Shown here piece after piece: positions 47,457 to 58,656 of a DNA stretch of 64,000 bases (the first letter of the stretch is position 1; each line of letters starts with the position of its first letter). The position numbers and the translations under genes were made by a program. The stretch comes from Amphiura filiformis (lineage: Eukaryota > Echinodermata > Ophiuroidea > Amphilepidida > Amphiuridae), in assembly GCF_039555335.1 (NCBI RefSeq), contig NC_092629.1, positions 29,412,775 to 29,476,774 on the forward strand. Direction: 5' to 3'. The notes below the pieces were generated by a model. The model made no database searches, was not told the DNA's origin, and worked only from the letters and a program-made list of their open reading frames with translations.

Positions 47457-47958
47457 CCGGGGTCACTCTAACGTTGGAGGTGACGGTGATGATGTAGGGC
47501 TGTTAAGACCCCCTTTTTCAGCATCGCTGTCACCCAAAGACCCCATATTTTTTTACGAACACATGCTCTGTCATCCAAAGACCCCCTATTTTCCATTTGA
47601 TCTGTCACCCAAAGACCCTTACAAGTTCAATATGAACAGCAACTTTCATTTATCACTGATTTTGTTACTTATTTTGAAAAATCAAAGAAATTTGAAGCTA
47701 TTTAGAACTAGAAATCCGATTTTCAAGGTTTCTGTGGCGCTGTTTTCGGCTCTCACCCAAAGATTCCATTTAAAAAAGGTCATGTTCTCACCCAATGACC
47801 CCATATTTTTTACATTTTGCTCTCATCGAATGCCAAAAATCATGCGCTCACCCAATGACCCCATATTTTTTACATTTTGCTCTCACCGAATGCCCCTTAG
47901 TGCGAAAGTGCCAGCCCTACACCTATATCCATTTCAAATTGAAGTGCCCCCCTCCGGG
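47457..47958. mobile_element. hAT-like element, G-run family, copy C
   Basis: Close relative of 37489-38005 in the same orientation (gggctgttaagacccc, ctcacccaatgacccc, gtgcgaaag(t/c)gccagccc). Perfect 8-bp duplication CCCTCTCC at 47449-47456 and 47959-47966. The long open frame across it is not conserved protein. Confidence 0.85.
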
Positions 47959-48320
47959 CCCTCTCCATGTACTTCACCACCACAAAGTTCTCGCCAACAT
48001 CACATGCACTTCAAATAAAGTAGCTTATACTCGCCACTAAGAAACTCTAAAAATATGCAGGTATGCAAAACAAACCTGCTGTGTATCAGCAGGTCCTGCA
48101 GCTGGTCAAGGCTTTCTGGCTTTGAGGCACAGTCCAGACTTTAGTGACAGTATTATACATAATACAGAGGACCACATAAAGTGTATATGGTCAAACTGAA
48201 TCATTTCGACTCATTCTCACTCATTTGCATTCATTACTATCAATAACTACTCTCTAATTCATAACTCCAAACTTGTCTGTCTTTTCTGTCATTTCTGTCA
48301 TTTCTGTTTTCTGTCTTTTA

Positions 48321-49486
48321 GGGACCGTTCATAAATACTTTGGTGGGGGGACTGGGCAAAGTGTGGGGGACACAAAAGTTTTGAGTTGCACAAAGGGGGG
48401 ACCAAAAGTTTTGGTTACTAAAGGAGGGGGTCAAAAAGTTTTAAACTAGAAAATGCCAAAAGAACAAGAGCATGCACAAATTTTTCTTTACAAGATTATG
48501 GCCCAAAATAGTGTAAAATACGCACGCTCATTACCAGTATCCCATCCTTTTTGGAATCTCAAAGACTTTACATGTATTCTACAATTTGCTATAAGAAAAG
48601 GGTATAATGTATGTATATCCCACTGATAATACCGGGTCAAAATGATGGAACCAGCATTTTTTTGTCTTTGCCCCGAAATTTATATTTTGCACCCCTGACA
48701 AAGAAAGCTGGCTACGCCCCTGATAAACTAGTGTTTTAAGATTTAAAAGTATTAAAAATCTTGAGTATGTGCCCAGATGTTGCTCTCAATTTCCAGTGGC
48801 ATAGCGACGGGGAAAGGTGGGGGCATGGGCCCTGGGCGCCGCTCTTAGGGGGCGCCGAATTGACCAATTCAGCATAGATTCTGCGGCCCTCTAAGCGATG
48901 AAAGTCAAAATTTCGGGACAAAGTCATTTGAAAGGTCAATTTAAGACCGATATCCACTTCAATATAACCAAAATTAATTAGCGCTATGCCCTATTTGTGC
49001 TCCGTGCACAATAATTATTTCAAGAATCGGAGTGACACCTATCCTTAGCCCTGGGTGCCACAAGCCTTAGCTACGCCACTGTCAATTTCCCTTTTTTGTG
49101 TTACTGTTATTTATTTAATCATTGGTTATAAGAATGAAACATATGTATTTTCCAAAAATTAGAATGCATATAAAATTGAAATTAAACTTCATACAAGTCA
49201 CAGCATGTGAAAAACACATTCAACTTTCATGTTTTTAGGAAACAGACCTATATAAATAAATGTATGAACAAACATGTAGGCCTATAATTGTGACGAAGTT
49301 TGCACAAATGGAGTAGCCCCCCTCCCCAGACTGTTTTGGCTTGGAAAGGGGGGGTCAAAAAGTTTTGTATGTCTATAGAGGGGGTCAAAAAGTTTTAGGT
49401 TCTCTGGAGGGGGGGGCAAAAAAGTTTGACTCCAAAAATTTCCAAGTGCCCAGCCCCCCCCCACCAAAGTATTTATGAACGGTCCC
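48321..49486. mobile_element. 1.17-kb element, GGGACCGTTCA ends
   Basis: Ends GGGACCGTTCATAAATACTT and the exact complement, relatives of the 40194-40455 ends. TTTTA repeated on each side (48316-48320, 49487-49491). The host arm gtcttttacagctaccg is restored when it is removed. The interior repeats gggggtcaaaaagtttt and carries a further nested MITE. Confidence 0.8.
48794..49081. mobile_element. 288-bp hAT MITE, CAGTGGCRTAGC ends
   Basis: Ends cagtggcatagc and gctacgccactg. Perfect 8-bp duplication TCAATTTC (48786-48793 and 49082-49089). The third nesting level here. Confidence 0.85.
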
Positions 49487-49499
49487 TTTTACAGCTACC

Positions 49500-49652
49500 G
49501 CCAACCCGATATCTACTGTTGACAGTTTTATTCACACTTTGCTATCTACTTTAGAAAGGTTTTTACTCACACACTATCTACTAGCTTCTACTGTAGATAG
49601 TTTTATGTTCACACTTTGCACTAGCTATCTACTGTCGATAGTTTTATACTCA
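49500..49652 (+). repeat. ~35-bp minisatellite, right part
   Basis: Continuation of 46480-46800 (gctatctactgtcgatagtt, ttatactca). Confidence 0.7.
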
Positions 49653-49790
49653 ATAATTATTGCGAATATTCGCAATAATTATTGCGAATATTCGCAATAA
49701 CATTCAGCTGACGAATTCAGCTGACGCCGCGCGTACAGACCTGGCGAATATTCGCAATAATTATTGCGAATATTCGCAATAATATTTCAA
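49652..49790. repeat. Clustered GCGAATATTCGC palindromes
   Basis: Four copies of GCGAATATTCGC, most extended to a perfect 22-bp palindrome by ttatt/aataa. They lie in two pairs around cagctgacgaattcagctga. One more copy is at 46371, just outside the minisatellite on the other side. Confidence 0.8.
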
Positions 49791-50929
49791 TTTTTTTTTT
49801 GGCACTTATATGCTTCCGTAGTTTATAGTTCTTGAAACATCATCTCTTTATTTTGTTGTATTAAAATTCAAGTATGACATTTAAACAGACTTCAAGGGGC
49901 AAGGAAATTATATTTGTCTTTTGACTTTTGCAAACATATAAATGCTGCATAAATTTAAGACAATATAAACCCTTGGTGTTGGTAGCAACTACCAATATTT
50001 ACATATATTATGACCTTGACCCAGCTATATGCATGGTCCATGTCCTACGGTCTTACAAGCTCTTACACAATGTCCTCATCCCATTGGCATAGTTCAATGA
50101 CCTCAATTAGACACTCATAGTGCAAAATTTGACCTCAAGTTGAAAGGTAGAGTTTTTGTACCCAAATTTACTAAGGTCATTCAATTAATGTACAAATGTA
50201 TCGGGGTTAAAGAACTGTGCCCTGATAGATGAACATGTTGTGGATCCTAGGGTTAGCATTATGCCTGATGCCTGCAGCATTACCAGAGCAGCATGCATTC
50301 ACAGATATATGTGATCACAGATATTGTTCTGTGATGCATTACTACCAACTATAGTTTTAAAGTTTCATGTTCAGTGCAGATGCTTCATGTTTGAATTTTT
50401 ATAGTGGTCCTGGTTTTAGGTCGTGCTGTATATTTCTCTTTTATATTAATATGTGAATTAATTGAAGTCATTATAAACTTGTAGACCTTTGTAAACCAAT
50501 TTAACTGCATTTTATAGAGATGGCTATCTAATGGACAAATTAAAGATCCGGGCTGAATATTAAAATATGCTTTTGAATTGAAAAAGCAAAAGCCTCAAAC
50601 TCAAATGTAAACCAATTTTGAAAAGAAAAAAAAAAGGAACACTTAAAAATTCCACACCATAAATTTGTGGGCTTTTTCTCAAATAGACTATGATGTAATA
50701 GTCTTGTAATAATTTATTTCCAAACAAATGTAATCATTTATTTCCAGTCAAATATAATTCAAGAAAATTAGCTATAGGCTAGGCCTATGGAAGTGCAATT
50801 TCTCTAGTAGGTATAATAAAAATTATCACTTTTTTTTTCTTTCTGTCGGACACATAAATTTAGGGATTTTCTGACTTTTTTGTTTTGGGAACCACATGTC
50901 ATTGTCCCAAGGAGCGCCGCGCGATATTA
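49791..50929. other. Gene-free stretch
   Basis: AT-rich with no coding signal or clear element ends recognised. Confidence 0.5.
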
Positions 50930-51385
50930 AGGTAGAATTCATAGAATTCTACACGGGATTAATCTTACAATGAAAGATGTTTTATTGGGTATTTTGGATG
51001 CCTACACAGCCAGGTTTAAATTTATCATTCTTCATGCTAAATATTATATTTTTAGAGCTCGGTGCAACAAGATAGATAACAAGCTTAACAAGTTTTTCGG
51101 GAAACAGGCAGACAAATTGCTTTTAGGAACAATAACATGGCTTTTTGGAACAGCAGGTGGGGCAGCATTACATTGTAATTGAGCTTAGTTAAAACCTACT
51201 GGTTGCGGTGTAATGGTGTCCTCTGTTGTTTTTTGTTTTGTTTTTTGAGGATGCTTTATGATGGTATTGTTTTACTCTTTTATGTAATATGTACAACTTT
51301 GTATTTTGTGTGTGATCTTCTGTTCTTTTTGTGATGCAATAACGGCAGAACCCTTTTTGGGCTCTGCGAAAAAAAAGAAGATATT
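50930..51385 (+). mobile_element. 3' end of an L1-like non-LTR retrotransposon
   Basis: A C-terminal ORF fragment is followed by about 165 bp of T-rich 3' UTR. This ends with a hairpin (gcagaaccc ... gggctctgc, about 51348-51368) and an A-rich tail with aaaaaaaagaagatattatt. Confidence 0.6.
50970..51182 (+). pseudogene. RT C-terminal fragment (L1-like)
   Basis: Seventy codons, with in-frame sequence extending a little upstream. LLGILDAYTARFKFIILHAK and YYIFRARCNKI resemble the conserved tail after the RT domain of L1-like elements (L-x-G ... I-I-L-x-A-K-x-Y-I-x-x-x-R/K). No catalytic motif remains. The start given is merely the first ATG. Confidence 0.55.
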
Positions 51386-51389
51386 ATTA

Positions 51390-51610
51390 AGGTGTTTTAA
51401 AAAACATTTTACATTATTTCATGCGATTTTATATGTTTTTCAGTGATTTAGAAATTTTGGCTAATTTTTATAATAATTTACAAAAAAAATTCATAATGTA
51501 ATGATTTTTGCTGTTATTTCACATTATTTCCTGCGATTACATATTTTTCTTGTGATTTTATATTTATTCATGTAATTTTAAATTTTTTCTTGTTATTTTT
51601 TATTGGTCAA
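51390..51610 (+). repeat. T-rich degenerate repeat, block 2
   Basis: atttcctgcgatt-type words as in 45820-46340. Confidence 0.5.
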
Positions 51611-51729
51611 TATGTATTTTTTCCCCAGAACATACTGCAGTTACTGTCCGTTTTCCTATACACAATACACAGTGCTCTTTCCCATTGACGCGTGACCTCT
51701 ACAAATAGCCCTACGTTAAAAGTATGGGG

Positions 51730-52020
51730 ATATGACTAGTTAACGTCGCTGTGTGAAAAATAACCGGCCAATATTAAAAGTACTCTTTTAAAGTTCTAGA
51801 AAATATAGTTTTTAACATGTCCTAAATTTTTAGCTAATTTAGATGTTTGGAAATATTCGTACTTTGGTGTTTTAGTTAATGTTATAGGTAATAGTACATT
51901 GCCTAGTTAACGTCGCTGTGTGAAAAATAACCGGCCAATATTAAAAGTACTCTTCTAAAATTCTAGACAATATAGTTTTGTAACATGTCCTAAATTTTTA
52001 GCTAATTTAGGTTAGAACTA
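51730..52020 (+). repeat. 166-bp tandem duplication
   Basis: ctagttaacgtcgctgtgtg, then aaaaataaccggccaatatt and catgtcctaaatttttagct, at 51737 and again at 51903. Confidence 0.85.
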
Positions 52021-52659
52021 GATCTAGTTCCTCGAGGGGGGGGGGTGCGTGCGAAGCGCGCATGGCCGATTTTGTAATGTCAGAGAGGGGTTGTCATGGT
52101 CCCATATACTGATATACTAGGCACTGAACAAGTGCTAATTTAGGTGTTTGGAGAGGGTCGCACTTTTGTGTTTTAGGAAGGATATGTAAACGACAGATAA
52201 CACCAAAAATATGAAGAAATTATTTCCAAACCGTGTTAAGTCAACAATCATTATGTTGCTCATTTTCAAGAATGCTGGTTTACAAAAAGCAGCCAATTGT
52301 CTCATTTCGTGAACAAAGGTACACATACCATTGTTTCCTTTCGTTTCCTTTATAATCGGTTACCCAACTGAAGCTATAATACCAGCTTTATTGCGATATC
52401 GCACATGAAAACAGACACTTGTGCACAACCAGAGAAGATCCGATGTAATCAGTTGAGCTGTTTCAATGAGTGTTATCTTGGTTTAATAGCTTTTAATGGG
52501 GTTAAGTCCTGCAAAGGTCGAGATGAATTCTACTGTAGACATGACTGCATCATGAGACCTAACTTTTCAGGTGCTTTTGGGAAAAAATCTATTTTCAATA
52601 CGAAAGGACAAAATTTTCATATGATGGACGGCTTTTCATCCCAGCTACATACACTTTAA

Positions 52660-53620
52660 GACAGCGTTCAAGCTTTGACTTGCGTTTGGCGGACAGAATG
52701 GTGGAAACTTAAAGTGAAAGATATCCTACTTAAAGGAACATTTTCTAGGGTGAAATTTTGTGTAGAAACTGAATCTGACATAAAAAATGCATAATTATCA
52801 ACTTGAAAAGTTTCCCATAGCACTGTACAGGCATATTTCTGCCCAAAGTCCCCAAAGTGGAGCAAAAATTGGAGCAAAAAAAATAAGTCCTTCAAAATGG
52901 GGATACTCAGGGCTAAACAAAAAACATGTTGCTCTAGAGGGAGGCATTGGTAAGGGCAACATGTCTTTTGTTTAGCCTCAAACCTCCCAATTTTGAAGGA
53001 CTTATTTTTTTGCAAAATCTGTGACTTTTTCACGCCCTCAAAATCCTTAGGGGTGGGGTAGCATTTTGCAAGTTACTTTATTTTCTGTAGATCTAGCTTA
53101 CTTGTTTGTTATATCACCATTTAGCTAATGAAATACTGAGCAAATAAACACTTAAAGCATCCCTATAGCTCATACCATTGTGGAGATATGGCATTTTCAA
53201 ATTGAAAATGATGCGAATATTGTATATTTTTCTAAATCAATTGTCACCCGAACCCTCAAGTTTCTACCCCTGCTACAAAAATAAAGAAATATATGGATCC
53301 CATTCAATGCTTTTAATATCACAATTAGAATAGAAAATTAGGCACTATTTGATAGTTTTCATGTTCATATACTCACAGGAAATATGCAAGTCAAAATTTT
53401 TGTCACCCCAAAATGGCCATTTTCGGCCAAAATCGGACCAAAAACTGATTTGTTCTCAAAATCTATAAAAGATAGGGAGTTTTAAGTGCCAAAATCTGAA
53501 ACTAGATGACATTTTACCCTTGGAAACATATAAACTTTCAAGAATGTTGGTTCTTTTCACCCCTTAATACTTTTTTCACACGCGTGTCCGCCAAACGTAA
53601 GTCAAATCTTGAACGCTGTC
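52660..53620. mobile_element. TTAA-target element (piggyBac/Kolobok-like), 0.96 kb
   Basis: TTAA on each side (52656-52659, 53621-53624). Ends GACAGCGTTCAAGCTTTGAC and the complement of GACAGCGTTCAAGATTTGAC, about 38 bp in all. Inside, a second palindrome (52882-53012; aagtccttcaaaatgggg / ccaattttgaaggactt). No transposase. Confidence 0.75.
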
Positions 53621-53984
53621 TTAAAGACATAAAATTATCATTAAAGTTATACCATTTGCTTCCAGGACTGATAAATTTCAAAATTTGTATGACTTTTTAC
53701 CAATATTTTACATAATGTGTCAACGTTTTAAAATAGTTTGATGTTTTATGCGATTTCCCATTTTCACCCATGTGACATGTCAAATTTGTATTCGTTTACA
53801 AAATTACAAGACAGTAGTCTGCTGAGTCTATATGTAATAAACATAAATCACGCATAACTCACTAACAAAAATTGGAATCAACTAAAATTTGTGGAATAGG
53901 CTTTTTGTGGATATCTACTGAAACATACCAAAAGATAGCTGAAATGCAAATCTGCTGCACATCATGGTACCACCTTTCCACTAG

Positions 53985-54300
53985 GGGTCTTCCGGTGAGA
54001 AGGTCAAAAAAAGGGGTATTTCCAAGAGACTGGGAGTCTTGAGAAAATCTTATACCAAAAGGGTGGTCTTTCCGTGTGACTAGGACAAATTTGGGGTCAA
54101 AGTATAAAAAACCCGGGTCATTCGGTGAGAGATTATCAGAAATGTGTCCAAAATTATTGAAAAAATGGAGTCTTTTGGTGACAGGCAAACAAATAGGGGG
54201 TCATTGGGTGTGAAGGAGTTCAGTTAAACAAATAAGGGGGTCATTTGGGTGAGAGGGAGTTGAAAAATGGGGGTAAATGTGGCCACTCATCCCCGCCATC
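53985..54300 (+). repeat. G-rich imperfect repeats
   Basis: Variants of ggggtcattcggtgagag and gggggtcattgggtg, like the interior of the G-run hAT family. Confidence 0.5.
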
Positions 54301-54613
54301 CATTTTTAGTGAGTGACCACCCCACCCCCTGGGTTTAGGATGAATTTTAGGGTTTTTTTTTGCCATTGCTCTGGGCCACTTTGTTCCTTGAGGTGCATGT
54401 GGTGTTTCCAATTTTCTTCCTAAAATTCTAAAAAATCTTTAGCAAATTTTGTGCAAATTTGTCCATACTACTAAGTAGTTTACCATAATTTTAAACAGAA
54501 ATAATAAAAAAAAATGTTGAACTCTTGATCAAATTTGTTTGTTTTTTGTATGTTTTGTTTTTAATCCCTGCCGCCTATACCCCATACCCAAATCAAAATC
54601 AAGAACTTCCCCA

Positions 54614-55471
54614 CCCCTTTTGTAAACTCGGGCGACTACTAGTATTTTAATTCAATTCATTCATTTTTCTTTATTCTTGTGAAGTTTACGGAGTTTCTTT
54701 ATAATAAAATTCCCTTTAAAAGGAAGGCCAGCCTCAATGCAGAAGAGGTCTTGTAAATAGTTTGGGTCACCGTGAAAGGCATTTTTTAGGATCACGCTTA
54801 CATCCATGTTACATGACAGTTCACCAAACCATCAATGCTGAGAACATGCACACTGAAACAGCAAAAAGCATTAACTCCTATAACTCCTGTCAACTCTTAA
54901 TTCAATACTCCAAATTGTTCTGTATTTTTGTCTTTACTGCTTTTTACCCATGCTTATTATTAAAATCAAGAAATACACTGCAGTTGTTAGTTATTTCGCT
55001 ATGTAAACTCAACTTACATGCACATTTTATTTTAAAATAAAAAACCCCTTTTGTAAACTCGGGCGACTACTAGTATTTTAATTCAATTCATTAATTTTTC
55101 TTTATTCTTGTGAAGTTTACGGAGTTTCTTTATAATAAAAATTTCCTTTAAAAGGGAAGGCCAGCCTTAATGCAGAAGAGGTCTTGTAAATAGTTTGGGT
55201 CACCGTGAAAGGCATTTTTTAGGATCACGCTTACATCCATGTTACATGACAGTTCACCAAACCATCAATGCTGAGAACATGCACACTGAAACAGCAAAAA
55301 GCATTAACTCCTATAACTCCTGTCAACTCTTAATTCAATACTCCAAATTGTTCTGTATTTTTGTCTTTACTGCTTTTTACCCATGCTTATTATTAAAATC
55401 AAGAAATACACTGCAGTTGTTAGTTATTTCGCTATGTAAACTCAACTTACATGCACATTTTATTTTAAAAT
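54614..55471 (+). repeat. 431-433-bp tandem duplication
   Basis: From ccccttttgtaaactcggg to acatgcacattttatttt, copy 1 (54614-55044) and copy 2 (55045-55471) are almost identical, including an open frame of 92 codons in each (54762 and 55195). No protein family was recognised, so the frame is probably incidental. Confidence 0.95.
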
Positions 55472-56345
55472 GATTTTATATTATTTCGCAATGTATAGTT
55501 TACTATAAAGTAGATAGTGGCAAGCACATGATAAAAGGACTGATCATTCACTACAATCTTCACTTTTAAACTGTATTTTTTGAATGTGTTGATTGTTAGT
55601 CCGAAACTCCTGCAAAGCTATGGACATGGCATCTTACCTACTCCATTCTGTAATAGTCTGCATTGTGTGTTTTCTCAGTCTTCAATCATTTTGTTGAATG
55701 TAATTTTAGGAATCAAATAAAAAAGATAGAAAGTGGCCTCACTTTAGTTATGTGTCATTTTACAGTATTTATAATTTATAAAGTAAGACAATAATTTATT
55801 TATTTTCTATAAGTGCATGCCAAAATATGGGATTTATTGTTCAATATTATAGCTAACCCATAAAAACTTTATTTTCCATCGGATTTTTCCCGTTGAAAAG
55901 ACAAAACTAATGTTAAAGATAGCAATAATATCATCAATAACATTTTGAGTCAATTTTATCCATAAAACGATACAGGATAGGATAGATAATTACTTTGACT
56001 TCAATGTGGTCCATATAATGAAGATTTTGATTCTACAACATTATTAGATCTGTTATCAACATCGATTATGCACTCACAGGCAACCAAACATCATGCTATG
56101 CTCAGTAGTCCACTGATATGACCTTGTTCCAGTGATCATTCCCCGCTAATTACTAATTGTTGACCATGTCATATTTTTGATATGCTGATTGCTGAACAAG
56201 TTTATGTTTATATGTGTAGGCCTAACCTATGATAACTTTTTAAGTCATAATTAATTCAAACATAACTTTGGCAATATTCAATCGTTTTCGTTCGTTGAAA
56301 CGGCAAAACATACTTCTTTTCCTTGCAAATCGAATTAGCAGACAT
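55472..56345. other. Gene-free stretch
   Basis: AT-rich with no gene, RNA or element ends recognised. Confidence 0.5.
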
Positions 56346-56349
56346 GAAA

Positions 56350-56475
56350 AACATTTCCACCACAAGAAGTAAAAAAAAATTCATACCAATAGAAGAAGGC
56401 TATAATCTTAGCTAATCTTTAGTGTACACAAATCCCATCTCAGAATTAGGTACCAGCCCTATGGGCTGGCGAAAA
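56350..56475 (-). repeat. Repeat inverted relative to 38271-38395
   Basis: Reverse complement of the 38.3-kb copy. Both keep an open tail QPIGLVPNSEMGFVYTKD to the same stop. In this copy it continues an 81-codon frame (56412-56657), which may be a fragment of an unrecognised repeat-borne ORF. Confidence 0.7.
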
Positions 56476-56910
56476 GTCAAGTCTTGGGATAGAACCTGTA
56501 CATTTTCTCCTGCTTGAGTGTAATCTTTATCTGTCTGAGCTGAGTATTTGAATGCGAACACCGCTAGGTCTCTGCTCCCTGCTCCCTGCCCGTAATCCGT
56601 AGTTAACATTTTCATCGCATACATAATGTACATTAGTATTATGAGGCTAGATTCCACATAATGCCATTATTATTGCCTCTTATTTAGCAAAAAGAAACGA
56701 AATCAGTGCCACCGACAAGGGGGGGTAAATCGGTGTGTTACCCCCGGCCCAGGTTCCTAGGAGGCCCGTAAAAATAAAGAAAACATACCTTAATGGGTCC
56801 ATAAAACAGAGGAAAAGAGACCTCAGGGGCCGTTAAAAAAAGGGGGGGGCGTTCATTTTGCCCCCGGGCCCGTAATGGCTCTCGGCGGAATATATAAAAT
56901 TCTACCAAGG

Positions 56911-56985
56911 AACGACCGGGGTTCGGAATCAACAACCTATGGATCCATAGTCCAGACTCTATACCACTGTGCTATGAGTCATTCT
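56911..56985 (-). mobile_element. tRNA-like sequence (SINE head or tRNA pseudogene)
   Basis: The minus strand reads tagcacagtggtatagagtc (A-box-like), then an anticodon-arm-like tggactatggatcca and a T-arm-like ggttgttgattccgaacc. The acceptor stem does not pair, so it is not an intact tRNA gene. Confidence 0.45.
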
Positions 56986-57107
56986 GCCAGAAAGGTGTCT
57001 GTTTATCATACTTTATTACGGAATAAAGCGCATGCACACGATATATTACTAGTATATTACCAGTAAATATAATCTCAGATCAATAATGAACCCTAACCCT
57101 AAGACCC

Positions 57108-57462
57108 TAACCTTAAAGTCATAATGTACGATCTTATTATATGAAATTGGTTAATTTTTTTCAAACCTGATTTTTTTTTGGCATATGTTTACACAATCCC
57201 AACTTGCACCTAAATGGAATCGGCCAAATGTGTTGTCTTTGTAGGCCAACAGAGCAAAGTTCGACATATTATCATAATTTAAAAATTATGATAATGTCCT
57301 CCCATAGAACTGCATGTTAAATGGCCAAAATAACCAGTGGGGTTTCTTTCACTTTTACCTTGTTATTTCAGCTTAAAATGGACAGCAAACCTTCCCCCCG
57401 GCAGTTATTACTAATATTATTTCAACATTTTGAATAAAGAATAACAAAATTAAAATTTGACG
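57108..57462 (+). repeat. ~335-bp dispersed repeat, copy 1
   Basis: Matches 61426-61760 (atgaaattggttaatttttt, gttcgacatattatcataat, ttaaaatttgacggaa). It contains the palindrome atcataatttaaaaattatgat split by one base difference between copies. Confidence 0.85.
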
Positions 57463-57477
57463 GAAATCGCACATTAA

Positions 57478-58578
57478 GGTGGCTGTGTACTCTCAGACAT
57501 GCATGTAGTAAAAGTGCAATAACTTTGTAATTATTCGCGCAAAACATATAAAAGTATACATTTTTATGAAGGCAAGACATCAATAAATCGTAATATAAAT
57601 ACAGATTTGGGGTAAAAACAACAATTTTGAAGAAAATCACAAAAAAAGTGAGTTTTTGGCAATATTTGTTAGGTACATCATAACAAAAAAAACACTCTTT
57701 CCAAAATATTTTATTTTGTTTTTAGCTCAATCTTGAGGCTCCATTCCAAAAACGGTTTTTTATTTTTTGATATTGGCCTTATTTTTTGAGATATTGACCA
57801 TATAAGGCATCAAAATGAACTTTTTAAAATTCAAAAACGCCTATTTGCACAAAATGATGCCCCAAATCGGAAATAGACCAAAATATAAAAAATGAGAAAA
57901 CCGTTTCTTGAGTCGATCATGCTTTTTACGATGATCATATTTGCTTACCTATAGATGCTGTATTTATTGAGTTATCGTGTACCTAAATCGTCATTTTACC
58001 GAGAAAATGAACATTGAAATAATAGCCGTTGAAGTTTAAAGTGGTCACATTTTGCACTTTCATCGAATCTCACAGGAGAATGCGACAGTTTTCGTTTTTG
58101 TAACTTATATTACGTGAACATCGGGTAAATCCACAGCCCCTTGAGAAGTTTGAGCGAAATCCATTCATAACTTGATATTTAAATCGGGGAAAGAACTTGA
58201 AAAAACCCACATTTTATCAGCTAAAACGGAGCCATTTGACCACTAGGTTTTTGTGAAATCCGTGCTTCCGTGGTGTTTCCATAAGATGCGCCGCGCATGT
58301 AGATAAGCGTCGCGTATGCGTCGCGTATTTGTGCGTTAACAAATTGCGCGATACGCAACGCGATGTTGTTGCGCGCGTGTACCTTGCTGGTACAACAAAG
58401 ATTTTCTTTCCTTTTCAAACACGAGTGGAATAGTGAAATAAAATCCTTAAAATATTGCAGTTGGAGTTTACAAATCTGGATTTTCATTCCTTGTATTTAT
58501 AAAAAACATAACAAGGTACAAACATATCATAAAAACTCAATTTTGAGAAAGAAACAATGGCTAGAGTACACAGCCGCG
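57478..58578. mobile_element. TTAA-target element, 1.1 kb
   Basis: TTAA on each side (57474-57477, 58579-58582). Ends ggtggctgtgtactct and the complement of cgcggctgtgtactct. Near the right end a CpG-rich run with gcgtcgcgtatgcgtcgcg. No ORF of note. Confidence 0.65.
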
Positions 58579-58656
58579 TTAAGGCTTTAAGACCCTAACC
58601 CTATAAGACTCTAACCCTAATAGGCGGGACACCACTATCAGTTGCTTAAACAGGTT

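Larger units (their letters stand above)
46810..49496. mobile_element. Composite inverted-repeat element splitting a minisatellite
   Basis: Left arm from 46810 (cggtagctgtaaaagacag, then runs of acagaaatgacagaa, then ttggagttatgaattagag). The right arm (48243-48320 plus 49487-49496) is its complement, itself split by the insertion at 48321-49486. Inside lie a G-run family element (47457-47958) and a CAGTGGC MITE. Confidence 0.7.

Noticed and set aside
47422-48018. 198-codon open frame
   Set aside because: It spans the borders and internal repeats of a nonautonomous G-run element, and the related copy at 37489-38005 does not preserve it.
47209-48721. A single hAT element joining cagtggcatagcc (47209) and ggctacgcccctg (48700)
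   Set aside because: The second end lies inside an independent younger insertion (48321-49486) and the flanks show no matching duplication.
52405-52659. 84-codon cysteine-containing frame (MKTDTCAQPEKIRC...) as a secreted peptide gene
   Set aside because: No signal peptide, it ends exactly at a transposon border, and the cysteine spacing fits no known family.
54762-55473. Two identical 92-codon frames as a duplicated gene
   Set aside because: Identity is explained by the recent 431-433-bp tandem duplication. No recognisable domain, promoter or splice context.
56911-56985. Functional tRNA gene on the minus strand
   Set aside because: A- and B-box-like parts are present, but the acceptor stem does not pair and the T-arm has mismatches.
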